Below are positions 17,395 to 26,475 of a stretch of DNA of 60,018 nt, in pieces (position 1 is the stretch's first letter; each line of letters opens with the position of its first letter). Under the pieces are notes generated by a model that worked only from the letters and a program-made list of their open reading frames with translations, did not search any database and was not told the origin of the DNA. A program made the position numbers and the translations under genes. This stretch comes from JBKEDG01 sp047973085 (GTDB lineage: Bacteria; Bacillota_I; Bacilli_A; JBKEDG01): positions 1-60,018 of the forward strand of contig JBKEBI010000023.1 in the NCBI GenBank assembly GCA_047973085.1, in the 5' to 3' direction.

Positions 17395-18192
17395 TTGGAT
17401 ATTGCATGTTTAGCAAAATCAACATATTACTATCATTTAAATAAAGTGCAGTGTGATATTGATGAATGTAATGTTAAGGATATTATTACTGAGATATGTG
17501 TAAAGCATAAGTTTAGATATGGTTACAGAAGAGTTACAATGGAACTACGTAACCAACACAATATTATAGTCAACCACAAGAAAGTACTTAGGATAATGAA
17601 AGAATATAATTTACTTGCTAGACGAAAGAGGAAGACAAGATACAGTTCATATAAGGGAAAAGTAGGAACTGTTGCTAATAACTTAATCGATAGAAACTTC
17701 TCGGCAGATAGACCCTATGAAAAAGTATGTACGGATGTTACTGAATTTAGAGTTGGTGAGTGCAAATTGTACTTGAGTGCAGCAATAGATTTATACAGTA
17801 GAAAGATAGTTGGATATAGTGTTGGTAAATCACCAACTGTTAATTTTGTTTTAAGTAGTATTAGATGTTTTATAGACAATGAGCATAAAATGATAATTTA
17901 TAATGATCAGGGTTTTCAATATCAGAATAAATTATATCAAAACTTACTTCTTAAAAATAACTGTGAAATTAGTATGTCTAGAAAAGGAAACTGTTTAGAT
18001 AATTCCCCAATAGAAAATTTCTTTTCGATACTAAAAAATGAAATGTATCACTTTAATAATTTTAAAAACATTGAAGAGTTAACAGAGGAAATAAATAAGT
18101 ATATAAAATATTATAATGAAGAAAGAATTTCTTTGAAAATAAAAGGAATGACACCAAGTAAATATTTGGAATCATTCCAGTTAATCAATTAA
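17395..18192 (+). CDS. IS3-family transposase OrfB (DDE integrase domain)
   Basis: Catalytic part of the transposase. It has a HTH_21-like N-terminus (KFRYGYRRVTMELR, NHKKVLRIMKEYNL) and an rve integrase core with the DDE residues: D in CTDVTEF, D in YNDQGFQY and E in NSPIENFFSILK. It ends YYNEERISLKIKGMTPSKY, typical of the family. The open frame reaches back to the slippery site at 17299, so it is made as OrfAB; TTG 17395 is only the first formal start. No stop or indel is seen. Confidence 0.9.
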   Translation: MDIACLAKSTYYYHLNKVQCDIDECNVKDIITEICVKHKFRYGYRRVTMELRNQHNIIVNHKKVLRIMKEYNLLARRKRKTRYSSYKGKVGTVANNLIDRNFSADRPYEKVCTDVTEFRVGECKLYLSAAIDLYSRKIVGYSVGKSPTVNFVLSSIRCFIDNEHKMIIYNDQGFQYQNKLYQNLLLKNNCEISMSRKGNCLDNSPIENFFSILKNEMYHFNNFKNIEELTEEINKYIKYYNEERISLKIKGMTPSKYLESFQLIN

Positions 18193-18233
18193 ATTTTGTC
18201 CAACTTTATGGGTTCACTACACTCAATGATTTT

Positions 18234-18494
18234 TTATAAGCTTGCAACTTTTTTAGCAAGTCTTGCTTTTTGATTAGCAGCAAAGTTCTTATGAACTATT
18301 CCTTTGCTAATAGCTTTATCTAATTTTTTATAAGCAACTTTTAAGTTTTCTTCAGCAACAGCTTTATCGTTTGATGCGATTGCAGCTTCAACACTTTTAA
18401 TTGCAGTTCTCATACTAGACTTATAAGAAGAAGTATATTGTCTTCTTTTATTATTTGTTTTTACTCTTTTTGCTTTACTTTTAATGTTTGGCAT
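18234..18494 (-). CDS. rpsT: 30S ribosomal protein S20
   Basis: Binds 16S rRNA in the body of the small subunit. The 86 residues show the family features: MPNIKSKAKRVKTNNKRR start, three long basic helices, and the KKLDKAISKGIVHKNFAANQKARL core. Strong RBS AGGAGGTGAG on the minus strand before ATG 18494. It is divergent from lepA. The IS right end begins 13 bases after its stop, so its native terminator seems to have been moved away to the far side of the element. Confidence 0.96.
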   Translation of the reverse strand: MPNIKSKAKRVKTNNKRRQYTSSYKSSMRTAIKSVEAAIASNDKAVAEENLKVAYKKLDKAISKGIVHKNFAANQKARLAKKVASL

Positions 18495-18523
18495 TTATCT
18501 CACCTCCTGTATACGCACTATTT

Positions 18524-18552
18524 ATTGTAGCAAATAATATGTTAAAAATCAA
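18524..18552 (-). promoter_or_regulatory. rpsT promoter
   Basis: On the minus strand TTGATT (18547-18552), a 17-base spacer and TACAAT (18524-18529), 30 bases before the start codon. Confidence 0.75.
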
Positions 18553-18621
18553 TAAATAATTATAATAAAAGGTATAAACTTTGCTTTTATACTATAAGTT
18601 GTTTAATAAAGCGGTTTTTTA

Positions 18622-18630
18622 TGGTAAAAT
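18622..18630 (+). promoter_or_regulatory. lepA promoter, extended -10
   Basis: TGGTAAAAT fits TGn plus a near-consensus -10 and lies 33 bases before the start. TATACT at 18630-18635 is an alternative. RBS GGTGAT precedes ATG 18664. Confidence 0.45.
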
Positions 18631-18663
18631 ATACTAGTATTTAGAAAGAAATGGTGATACTTA

Positions 18664-20463
18664 ATGAGTCAAAATAATATTAGAAATTTTTCAATTATAG
18701 CACATATAGATCATGGAAAAAGTACATTGGCAGATAGAATTTTAGAATTCACTGGTAATGTTACTTCACGTGAATCAAAAGATCAAATTTTAGATTCAAT
18801 GGATATAGAACGTGAACGTGGTATTACAATAAAGTTGAATGCTGTACAGCTTGAATATAAGGCAAAAGATGGGGAAACATATCTGTTTCATTTAATCGAT
18901 ACTCCAGGTCATGTTGATTTTACTTATGAAGTTAGTAGAAGCTTAGCTGCATGTGAGGGATGTTTACTCGTTGTTGATGCTGCACAAGGCATAGAAGCGC
19001 AAACACTTGCAAATGTTTATTTGGCATATGATAATGATTTAGAAATTGTTCCTGTAATTAATAAAATTGATTTACCTGCAGCGGAGCCAGAGCGTGTACG
19101 TGAGGAAATAGAGAATGTTTTAGCTATTGACGCAGAAGATGCAGTTCTTGCTAGTGCTAAAAGTGGAATTGGAATTGAAGACATTTTAGAACAAGTAGTA
19201 AAGAAGATTCCACCTCCACCAGGAGATGCATCTGCTCCGTTGCAAGCATTGATTTTTGATAACTATTTTGATCCATATCGTGGAGTTATTGCTAGCGTAT
19301 GTATTAAGAATGGGCGTGTTAAAAAAGGTGATAAAATTCGTATGATGGCAACTAATGCTGAGTATGAAGTTGTTAGTGTAGGAGTATATACTCCATTTGA
19401 AAAAGAGAAAGAAGAGTTAGTTTGTGGAGAGGTTGGTTTCATTACTGCTAGTATTAAATCAATTGATTCAACAAGAGTAGGGGATACAATTACGCTTGTG
19501 AATAATCCTGCTACTACTCCACTTGAAGGTTACCGCAAAATGAATCCAATGGTGTTTTCGGGTCTTTATCCAATTGATTCTTCACAATATGTTGATTTAC
19601 GTGAAGCTTTGGAAAAACTAAATTTAAATGATGCTGCTCTTGAATTTGAACCAGAAAGTTCTCAAGCATTAGGGTTTGGTTTTAGATGTGGTTTTTTAGG
19701 ACTTTTACATATGGAAATTATCCAAGAACGTATTGAGAGAGAATTTAATATTCCAATCATTACTACTGCTCCATCTGTTGTGTATCATGTTTATACAACT
19801 GATGGCAATATGATTGAAGTTGCAAATCCTTCAATGATGCCAGAAGTTCAAAAAATAGATCATATTGAGGAGCCGACTGTTAATGCTACCATTATTGTTC
19901 CTAATGAATATGTTGGTAGTGTTATGGAACTTTGTCAAAATAAGCGTGGAGAATTTAAAAATCTTTCCTATATTGATAAGATTCGCGTGGAGATTTCCTA
20001 TATTATGCCACTTGGTGAAATCGTATTTGATTTTTTTGATAAATTAAAATCTAGTACTAGAGGATATGCTTCACTTGACTATTCTTTGAGTAAATATAAA
20101 GAATCTAAGTTAAATAAAATGGATATTTTACTTAATGGTGAAAAAGTAGATGCATTAAGTATTATTGTTCATAAAGATTTTGCATATGGAAGAGGAAAAG
20201 CGATTACAGAAAAGTTAAAAGAAATTATTCCAAGACAGCAATTTGAAGTTCCAATTCAAGCTACGCTAGGTAATAAGGTTGTTGCTAGAAGTACAATTAA
20301 AGCACTTAGAAAAAATGTTATTGCTAAATGTTATGGTGGGGATATTTCTCGTAAGAAAAAGCTTCTTCAGAAACAAAAAGAGGGTAAGAAGCGTATGAAG
20401 GCTGTTGGAAGTGTGGAAGTACCGCAAGAAGCATTTTTAGCTGTGCTTAGTGTTGATGAATAG
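18664..20463 (+). CDS. lepA: Elongation factor 4 (LepA)
   Basis: Ribosome-bound translational GTPase. It has G1 (AHIDHGKST), G2 (ERERGITIK), G3 (DTPGHVDF) and G4 (NKIDLP) in the first 140 residues, then the EF-G-like domains II, III and V and the LepA-specific C-terminus (YGGDISRKKKLLQKQKEGKKRMK). The length of 599 residues is normal. hemW starts 8 bases before its end. Confidence 0.97.
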   Translation: MSQNNIRNFSIIAHIDHGKSTLADRILEFTGNVTSRESKDQILDSMDIERERGITIKLNAVQLEYKAKDGETYLFHLIDTPGHVDFTYEVSRSLAACEGCLLVVDAAQGIEAQTLANVYLAYDNDLEIVPVINKIDLPAAEPERVREEIENVLAIDAEDAVLASAKSGIGIEDILEQVVKKIPPPPGDASAPLQALIFDNYFDPYRGVIASVCIKNGRVKKGDKIRMMATNAEYEVVSVGVYTPFEKEKEELVCGEVGFITASIKSIDSTRVGDTITLVNNPATTPLEGYRKMNPMVFSGLYPIDSSQYVDLREALEKLNLNDAALEFEPESSQALGFGFRCGFLGLLHMEIIQERIEREFNIPIITTAPSVVYHVYTTDGNMIEVANPSMMPEVQKIDHIEEPTVNATIIVPNEYVGSVMELCQNKRGEFKNLSYIDKIRVEISYIMPLGEIVFDFFDKLKSSTRGYASLDYSLSKYKESKLNKMDILLNGEKVDALSIIVHKDFAYGRGKAITEKLKEIIPRQQFEVPIQATLGNKVVARSTIKALRKNVIAKCYGGDISRKKKLLQKQKEGKKRMKAVGSVEVPQEAFLAVLSVDE

Positions 20464-21532
20464 TATTTACATTCATATTCCATTTTGTGATAACTTATGT
20501 AATTATTGCGATTTTACCAAAGTTTTAAATTATAAAAACTTCGTAAGAAACTATCTAGATATGTTAGAAAGTGAAATAGTGCAAATATATCAAAATGAAA
20601 GCATTAAAACATTGTACATAGGTGGAGGGACTCCGTCTGCCATGTCTATAACAGAACTAGATAAATTATTTGAAATTATAGATTGTTTTAATCTTTCTAG
20701 TGATTGTGAAATAACTTTTGAAATGAATATTGAAAGTACTACAGAAGAAAAGCTCAACTTACTCTATAAAAATGGAGTCAATAGAGTTTCTTTTGGTGTC
20801 CAAACTTTTAATAACAAGCTTCTTAAAGAACTAAATAGATTTCATAGTGGAGAAAGTGCAGTAGCTATAATTGAATGTGCAAAAAAAATTGGGTTTAAAA
20901 ATATTAATATAGATTTGATGTTTAATCTACCTAATCAAACTATTGAGAATTTAGAGAATGATTTAAAAGTATTTAAAAGTCTAGAGATTAGTCACCTTTC
21001 AATTTATTCACTAATTTTAGAAGAAAAGTCCGTGTTTGGGTTTAGAAATATTGAAGTTAATTATGATAATTTTGATATATGGTATTATAAAATTAAAGAC
21101 TTCTTAGAAGCTAGTAATTATATTCATTATGAAACTAGTAATTTTGCTAAACTTGGATTTGAGTCAAAGCACAATTTAGTATATTGGAACTGTCAAAATT
21201 ATTATGGATTTGGACTGGGAGCAAGTAGCTACATTAGTAATAAGCGATGTGATAATACAACTTCTATTACAAAATATTTAAATGGAGAATTTGTTGCAAA
21301 TTGTCAAATTCTTTCTGAGCTTGAACTAATGCAAGAATATATGTTTTTAGGTTTAAGAAAAATAGAAGGTGTGACATTTACTGAGTTCTATAATATTTTT
21401 GGAAAAAACATATTTGATGTTTTTAATATTGATGAAATAGATAGAGAATTATTTGAAATTAGTGCTGAAACAATTAAATTTTCAAGAAAAGGGTTGATTT
21501 ATGCAAATGAAGTTTTAATTAATTTTATTTGA
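20456..21532 (+). CDS. hemW: Radical SAM protein HemW-like (coproporphyrinogen oxidase family heme chaperone)
   Basis: A radical SAM enzyme with the IYIHIPFC start and the CxxxCxxC cluster ligands C11, C15 and C18, the GGGTPSAM motif, RVSFGVQTF and the HemW-type C-terminal domain. The length of 358 residues and the place directly after lepA match hemW of Bacillota. HemW-type proteins bind heme rather than oxidise coproporphyrinogen; no other heme gene is in the window. ATG 20456 is chosen, overlapping the lepA stop. Confidence 0.88.
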   Translation: MNSIYIHIPFCDNLCNYCDFTKVLNYKNFVRNYLDMLESEIVQIYQNESIKTLYIGGGTPSAMSITELDKLFEIIDCFNLSSDCEITFEMNIESTTEEKLNLLYKNGVNRVSFGVQTFNNKLLKELNRFHSGESAVAIIECAKKIGFKNINIDLMFNLPNQTIENLENDLKVFKSLEISHLSIYSLILEEKSVFGFRNIEVNYDNFDIWYYKIKDFLEASNYIHYETSNFAKLGFESKHNLVYWNCQNYYGFGLGASSYISNKRCDNTTSITKYLNGEFVANCQILSELELMQEYMFLGLRKIEGVTFTEFYNIFGKNIFDVFNIDEIDRELFEISAETIKFSRKGLIYANEVLINFI

Positions 21533-21550
21533 AAATACAAAGTAAATTAA

Positions 21551-21579
21551 TAAAGATTAGTAAAGATTAATAAATAAAT
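21551..21579 (+). promoter_or_regulatory. Tandem repeats upstream of the two-component operon, possible response-regulator site
   Basis: TAAAGATTA is repeated at 21551 and 21561, with a third TAAATAAAT at 21571, so the units are spaced exactly one helical turn apart. They end about 20 bases before the -35 element. OmpR-family regulators bind such direct repeats; autoregulation is inferred. Confidence 0.45.
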
Positions 21580-21599
21580 TAACAACTTAATCTGTTAAG

Positions 21600-21628
21600 T
21601 TGATAGGTGATAAAATTAATTGTATAAT
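21600..21628 (+). promoter_or_regulatory. Promoter of the two-component operon
   Basis: TTGATA (21600-21605), a 17-base spacer and TATAAT (21623-21628). Confidence 0.8.
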
Positions 21629-21664
21629 TAAAGTAAATTATGTGAAATGGGGTGTAATACTATT

Positions 21665-22333
21665 ATGAAAAATGTATTGTTAATTGAAGATAATTTTGAA
21701 GAAAATGAGCATTTTAGTAAAATATTACGTGAAGCTGGATATACAGTTGTATCAACAACTGATGTTGTTAGTGCACTTGCTTTAGTTGAGCAACTAAATT
21801 ATGACTTAATTATTACAGATTTAAATCTTGGAGATAAATCTGGATTTGATATTTTGAATGAACTTAAAAATAAGAATATAGAGGTGAAAGTGCTTGTAGT
21901 TACTGGATCAGAAAACCCTGAGGATGAAATAAAATCTCTTGGGATGGGAGTGGATGAGTTTATTTCAAAGCCAATAAATAAAGATGTATTTTTAATTAGA
22001 ATTAAAAAAATTCTTAAAAATATTCATGTAAATGTAAATATTTTGTATTCAGAATATGAAAACATTAGAATTGAAACTAAAAGAAGAAAAGTATTTAAAA
22101 ATGATAAAGAGATTCTACTTACTAGAACTGAATATGAGTTAATAAAGTTTTTTCTTCAAAATAAATCTCGTGTTGTAACTAGGGAGGAAATTTTATTTGC
22201 AATTTGGGGTGAAAATAAAAAAGAGTTATACGATGATAGAACAATAAATGTACATATTAATAATGTTCGAAAAAAATTAGGTATTACCGCCGTTGTATCT
22301 GTTAGAGGTGTAGGCTATGAATGGATTGAGTAG
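21665..22333 (+). CDS. OmpR-family response regulator
   Basis: A 222-residue regulator: receiver domain (about 1-115) with the acidic pair E8/D9, phosphoacceptor D52 (IITDLNLG), T80 region (VVTGSE) and the K of ISKPIN; then a winged-helix DNA-binding domain (about 130-222, LTRTEYELIKFFLQN, DDRTINVHINNVRKKL, VRGVGYEW). ATG 21665 with RBS GGGGTG 10 bases upstream is preferred over ATG 21647. The kinase gene follows with no gap. Confidence 0.93.
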   Translation: MKNVLLIEDNFEENEHFSKILREAGYTVVSTTDVVSALALVEQLNYDLIITDLNLGDKSGFDILNELKNKNIEVKVLVVTGSENPEDEIKSLGMGVDEFISKPINKDVFLIRIKKILKNIHVNVNILYSEYENIRIETKRRKVFKNDKEILLTRTEYELIKFFLQNKSRVVTREEILFAIWGENKKELYDDRTINVHINNVRKKLGITAVVSVRGVGYEWIE

Positions 22334-23647
22334 ATGAAAAGAGATTCATATAATAATAGAAAATTTATAAGTAAATTGATAATTGGATTAATAGTAATAT
22401 TGCTATTAATCATTTTTGTTGTGATATATGGGTTACATATTAGAGATAAACAAGAGGAAATTAATGAAGAAATCATCAGCTTAATTGATGAGGGAATAAA
22501 AGATAATAGAATAGAAGAGGTAGTTGAGGATTTACAAAGTAGTTATGAGTTTGAAATAGTAGTATATTTTAATGATGAAAAATTTTCCACGTTTGACAGT
22601 GATTACGAATACCAAAGAAATAATTTAGATAGAGATATAATAAATTATGAAGCATTGAATAAAGCAGAGAACTATGATTATTGGATTGCAATATACAATA
22701 TATCATTTATTCAAAATCTTGATAGTATGCTATATATTATTGTTATACTAAGTTGTTTTGCTGTACAGATTTTAGTTCTTTCTATGTACGTATTTTTTAG
22801 AAAGACAATTAAACCAATTGAAACTTTATATGATGGAGTTGTGAATATAACTAACGATCCATATAGTGCTGATGAAGAAAAACAGAAACAGTTCAATGTT
22901 GAACTTGAAAGTCTTGCAAAAAATATTAAACTAATAGGCTCTAATGTTGCACAAGAATATAATTATCTAGAAAAAGATATAGAGCTATACAAGCAAACAA
23001 TAGCTAGTAAAAATGATCTTGTATATAGTTTAGTTCATGAACTAAAGACACCTTTAAGTATACTAAGTGCATATGCTAGCGAAGTTGAATCATTAGAATT
23101 GAGAAATAAAATGGAACTTAAGATAAATGATGTTGTTATGCAAGTAAAAAATATTATGCAATTGTATAAAAATCAAGAACTGTTTGAGCAGAATACAGAA
23201 TTTGATATTAATTATGAAATAAGAGAAATAGTAAAGAATTTCAATCCAGTCTTATTAGAGAATGGTATATTTATTAATGTTAATTTAAAAGGTGAAACTC
23301 TGATAAATTCTAATTTAATTGAATTTAAGTTAATTATAAATAATGCAATATCAAATATAAATAGTTATGCTAAAAAAGATAGCGAGGTTTTTATTGAACT
23401 AGAAAAGACAGAAAAGTTTATTAAAATAACGTTTGAAAATGAAGTAGATAATATAAAGAATGTTAAGTTTGATAAGGTATTTGATTTAAATTTTTCTAGT
23501 GGTAATAAAAATTTAAAAGATGGATTTGGTATGTATTCAATAAAAAAATTAGCAAAGGCTAATAATGCAGAAGTTAAGTTTTACAACAAGGATGAATTAG
23601 TGTGTTTAGAGATAACATATATAATAGGTAGTAAAAATGAAGCTTAA
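22334..23647 (+). CDS. Membrane sensor histidine kinase
   Basis: Partner of the preceding regulator. TM1 is at about 15-36, a small outer domain at about 37-131 and TM2 at about 132-155. A linker and a coiled coil follow, then the H-box SLVHELKTPLSIL (His about 235) and an ATPase domain with N-box (LIINNAISNINSYAKK) and a reduced G-box (DGFGMYSIKKL). The stop of the regulator and the ATG are adjacent. The signal is unknown; the two following surface genes are the likely targets or partners. Confidence 0.9.
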   Translation: MKRDSYNNRKFISKLIIGLIVILLLIIFVVIYGLHIRDKQEEINEEIISLIDEGIKDNRIEEVVEDLQSSYEFEIVVYFNDEKFSTFDSDYEYQRNNLDRDIINYEALNKAENYDYWIAIYNISFIQNLDSMLYIIVILSCFAVQILVLSMYVFFRKTIKPIETLYDGVVNITNDPYSADEEKQKQFNVELESLAKNIKLIGSNVAQEYNYLEKDIELYKQTIASKNDLVYSLVHELKTPLSILSAYASEVESLELRNKMELKINDVVMQVKNIMQLYKNQELFEQNTEFDINYEIREIVKNFNPVLLENGIFINVNLKGETLINSNLIEFKLIINNAISNINSYAKKDSEVFIELEKTEKFIKITFENEVDNIKNVKFDKVFDLNFSSGNKNLKDGFGMYSIKKLAKANNAEVKFYNKDELVCLEITYIIGSKNEA

Positions 23648-24236
23648 GCTAATACTGATTTCATTATTATTATTATTTAATTTTTCAAATAATATAATTA
23701 ACTCTGAAGAAATAGCGAATGATTTTGTATATGGTACAATTATTGATGGAGAAAAGGATTTACCTATATATAATTTTAAGATAGACCTTTTAGATGTTAA
23801 TGGTAATGTGATTGCAGAAGGAGAAACTAATAGAAAAGGAGAATATCTATTGATTGGAGCTTCAAAAAATGAGGTTGTTCAACTACGTTTAACAATAGAT
23901 AATAAAGTAAGTTTTCAAGAGGTTTTATATGAGCTAAAACGTGGTAGAAAAGTTAATATTACAATCTTTAGTGAAAAAGTAGTAATTTTAGATGAAGATG
24001 AAGAAGAAACTACTATACTTATGGAAGAAAAACAAGATAGTTTTAATAAAGATAGCTATTTTTTAGAAAACAATAATAGTAGCTTTTCAGGAGTTTTTGT
24101 TTCAATTATATTTTCTGTAATAATAATTCTATTATTAGTTACTTTTTTGATATTTGTATATACTTTTATATATTATGGAAAAATTAATACAAGGATAAAA
24201 TATATTTTGAATTTTATAAAGAAAAATAAAGAATAA
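23637..24236 (+). CDS. Membrane protein with a carboxypeptidase-regulatory-like outer domain
   Basis: A 199-residue protein with a signal peptide (1-23), a prealbumin-like beta domain (about 30-115: VYGTIIDGEKDLPIYNFKIDLLD, GETNRKGEYLL), an acidic linker, one membrane helix (about 155-180) and a short basic tail. ATG 23637 overlaps the kinase by 11 bases, so it is co-translated with the sensor. The similar VYGTAYEKD domain occurs in the LRR surface protein next door. It might be an accessory sensor or anchor; function is not known. Confidence 0.7.
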   Translation: MKLKLILISLLLLFNFSNNIINSEEIANDFVYGTIIDGEKDLPIYNFKIDLLDVNGNVIAEGETNRKGEYLLIGASKNEVVQLRLTIDNKVSFQEVLYELKRGRKVNITIFSEKVVILDEDEEETTILMEEKQDSFNKDSYFLENNNSSFSGVFVSIIFSVIIILLLVTFLIFVYTFIYYGKINTRIKYILNFIKKNKE

Positions 24237-24255
24237 TTAAAAGCAAATTAAGAGC

Positions 24256-24284
24256 TTGAGAATCTCTATAAAATAAGCTATAAA
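24256..24284 (+). promoter_or_regulatory. Promoter of the LRR surface protein gene
   Basis: TTGAGA (24256-24261), a 17-base spacer and TATAAA (24279-24284). A strong RBS (AGGGGG) follows near 24312. Confidence 0.7.
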
Positions 24285-24326
24285 TATGTTACGGTATACT
24301 TACAACGTATTTAGGGGGATGAGATA

Positions 24327-26405
24327 ATGAATAAATTTATTAAAACAATTATTTTAAGTTTTTTATTACTTGGAGTAATAAATATTGGACAAAATGATAT
24401 TTTTGGTGCAGAAGTTAATATTCCAGATGATGCTTTTAGAGCTTGTTTGAATAATAAGTTAGGACAAGAGAGTGATGCGCCAATTACAGATACACAACTT
24501 GCAAGTATTTCAGGTTATAGTTCAGTTATTTGCGAAGATAGCGAAATAAGTGATATAACTGGAGCTGAGTACCTTGTAAATACGTATACGATAATAATAA
24601 GATATAACAATAAAGTGAGTGATATTAGTCCACTTACAAATTTGACAAAATTAAAGACATTAAATTTAACTTATAATCAAATAAGTGATATAACTCCATT
24701 ATCAAATCTTAAAGATTTGACAAAGCTTCATATAGGTGGAAACAATATTAGTGACATAAGTGCTTTGAATGGTTTGACAAAATTAACGGATTTAGACATA
24801 TATGATAATCAAATAAGCGATCTTACTCCTTTACAAAGTTTAAGAAGTTTAAAAACATTACGTGCTTATAAAAATCAAATAAGTGATGTAAGTACTTTAA
24901 GCAATACCCCATATTTAACAACATTAGTTTTAAATGATAATAGTATTGATGATATAAGTGTATTTAGTAATTTAACAAGATTAGATTCTCTAAATATTTC
25001 AAATAATTTATTGGATTCGGATGACTTAGGTTCAATTTCAGATTTGACAACATTAACAAATTTATGGATGGATGATAATCAATTTACAGACGTCAGTTTA
25101 ATAGGTAATTTGACAAACCTAGTATATCTACACTTAAGTAATAATCAAATTACAGATGTGACACCTCTAAGTGAATTAGTGTTAAGAGAGTTGCATTTAG
25201 ATGGGAATTATATTAGAGATTTAAGTCCTATTTCTACATCTAATATAAGTTGGAACTGTAATTTTGAATCTCAAACAATTATTTTAGATGATATAGAAAT
25301 AGATCAAAGTATTTATACTTTAGATGACAATTATATTATAGGAATAAATGGAGAAATAATTAGTTTTAATTCTAATCCTACAGTAGAGCTAGCAGGTGAA
25401 GAAACAAAATCTGCTGAGGCAACTTGGGATACTTATTATAGGTATGGAGTTTGGGGAGCAACGTATAGTGGAAATGTTACAAGGAATGTTACTTATAATG
25501 TGAGTGATCCAACAATAGAAGCAAGTCATATAAAAGTAGCAAAAAATAGTACTTTATCAGATGGAGATATTATTACTAAATCAAACGCACTTGCAAAAGA
25601 TGGACTTGATCTTGACTTGTTAGATAGAATTATTGTGTCAGATAGAAGTAGTTTAGATTTATCAACTACAGGTGTATATTTAGTTGAACTTAGTGTTAGT
25701 GACGACTATGGAAATACAGTAACAGCAACAATAGAAGTAGAAGTTTTTGATTTACTAGTGGAAGTAACAGATCCAGATGGTAATGCAGTATCTGGAGTGA
25801 ATGTAGTAGTAGGTGGATATACAACAGAAGAAAAATATATTGGTGAAACAGATGAGAATGGATACTGGGGAGTAAATGTTGAAGCAACAGATTATGCAGT
25901 AGTTGCATCATTAGAAAATAGTGTGTCAGGTGATATTGTAGAGTTAGAAACAGGAAGTAATCATATACAAATAGAACTTCCAATAACAAAAATGGATGGA
26001 GTAGCATTTGTATATGGAACAGCATATGAAAAAGATACACTTAATGTAGTGCCAGATACAAAGGTTAGTATTAATAGTAAAGCAAGAATGTATAGTAACT
26101 TAGAAGATATAGTAAGTAATGAAAAGGGATATTATTTAGCTATAGGAGTAGCAGATGATATGAGTGCAACAATACTTGCAGAAAAAGAAGGGTATTATGA
26201 CTTTGAAACAGAAGCGATAATTTCTACAATTGGTACAAAAGCAGATTTAGCTTTAAGTACTTTGCCTAGTGAAGGTTCTGATGAGGAAGATTCTTCAGAT
26301 TCAGGAGATGGTGTGTTAGCAAGTACAGGAAAGTCTTTATCTAATATTGGAATATTAAGTTTTAGTATATTAATACTGCTTGCTATTAGAAAATTTAATA
26401 AATAG
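24327..26405 (+). CDS. Leucine-rich-repeat surface protein with a sortase-type tail (internalin-like)
   Basis: A 692-residue exported protein. It has a signal peptide (1-27), a cap, and about ten 22-residue LRRs (LTKLKTLNLTYNQISDITPL and similar, about 65-315). An Ig/cadherin-like module follows (ends TGVYLVELSVSDDYGN), then two carboxypeptidase-regulatory-like domains (about 470-550 and 555-640), a Ser/Asp/Glu-rich linker and the tail LASTG, a hydrophobic helix and RKFNK. LASTG departs from LPxTG at the second position, but the tail layout is that of a sorting signal. It probably mediates binding at the cell surface and may be controlled by the adjacent two-component system. Confidence 0.85.
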   Translation: MNKFIKTIILSFLLLGVINIGQNDIFGAEVNIPDDAFRACLNNKLGQESDAPITDTQLASISGYSSVICEDSEISDITGAEYLVNTYTIIIRYNNKVSDISPLTNLTKLKTLNLTYNQISDITPLSNLKDLTKLHIGGNNISDISALNGLTKLTDLDIYDNQISDLTPLQSLRSLKTLRAYKNQISDVSTLSNTPYLTTLVLNDNSIDDISVFSNLTRLDSLNISNNLLDSDDLGSISDLTTLTNLWMDDNQFTDVSLIGNLTNLVYLHLSNNQITDVTPLSELVLRELHLDGNYIRDLSPISTSNISWNCNFESQTIILDDIEIDQSIYTLDDNYIIGINGEIISFNSNPTVELAGEETKSAEATWDTYYRYGVWGATYSGNVTRNVTYNVSDPTIEASHIKVAKNSTLSDGDIITKSNALAKDGLDLDLLDRIIVSDRSSLDLSTTGVYLVELSVSDDYGNTVTATIEVEVFDLLVEVTDPDGNAVSGVNVVVGGYTTEEKYIGETDENGYWGVNVEATDYAVVASLENSVSGDIVELETGSNHIQIELPITKMDGVAFVYGTAYEKDTLNVVPDTKVSINSKARMYSNLEDIVSNEKGYYLAIGVADDMSATILAEKEGYYDFETEAIISTIGTKADLALSTLPSEGSDEEDSSDSGDGVLASTGKSLSNIGILSFSILILLAIRKFNK

Positions 26406-26409
26406 TTAT

Positions 26410-26438
26410 AAAACAAGTTCGATTTGAACTTGTTTTTT
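26410..26438 (+). terminator. Terminator of the LRR gene
   Basis: A perfect 11-bp stem (26410-26420 with 26426-26436), a 5-base loop and a T run. Confidence 0.85.
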
Positions 26439-26475
26439 ATAAATGGTATTTTTTTATGAAATATTTATTATTTAA

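Larger units (their letters stand above)
16839..18221 (+). mobile_element. IS3-family insertion sequence (IS150-like), apparently intact
   Basis: Terminal inverted repeats of 25 bases (16839-16863 and 18197-18221) match at 21 positions, begin with TG and end in AAAGTTGGACA. They bound orfA and orfB, which overlap through an A6G slippery site. The flanks do not show a clear direct repeat (GATT on the left, CTCA on the right), so the target duplication is lost or the ends are a few bases off. The element sits 12 bases downstream of rpsT and may have displaced its terminator. Confidence 0.88.

Noticed and set aside
16835..18225. Target-site duplication of the first IS
   Set aside because: The bases beside the inverted repeats (GATT and CTCA) do not match, and TTGAG on both sides lies at unequal distances.
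25696..26040. Minus-strand frame opposite the LRR gene
   Set aside because: A Leu/His-rich shadow of the Thr/Val/Glu-rich coding strand; no start signal.
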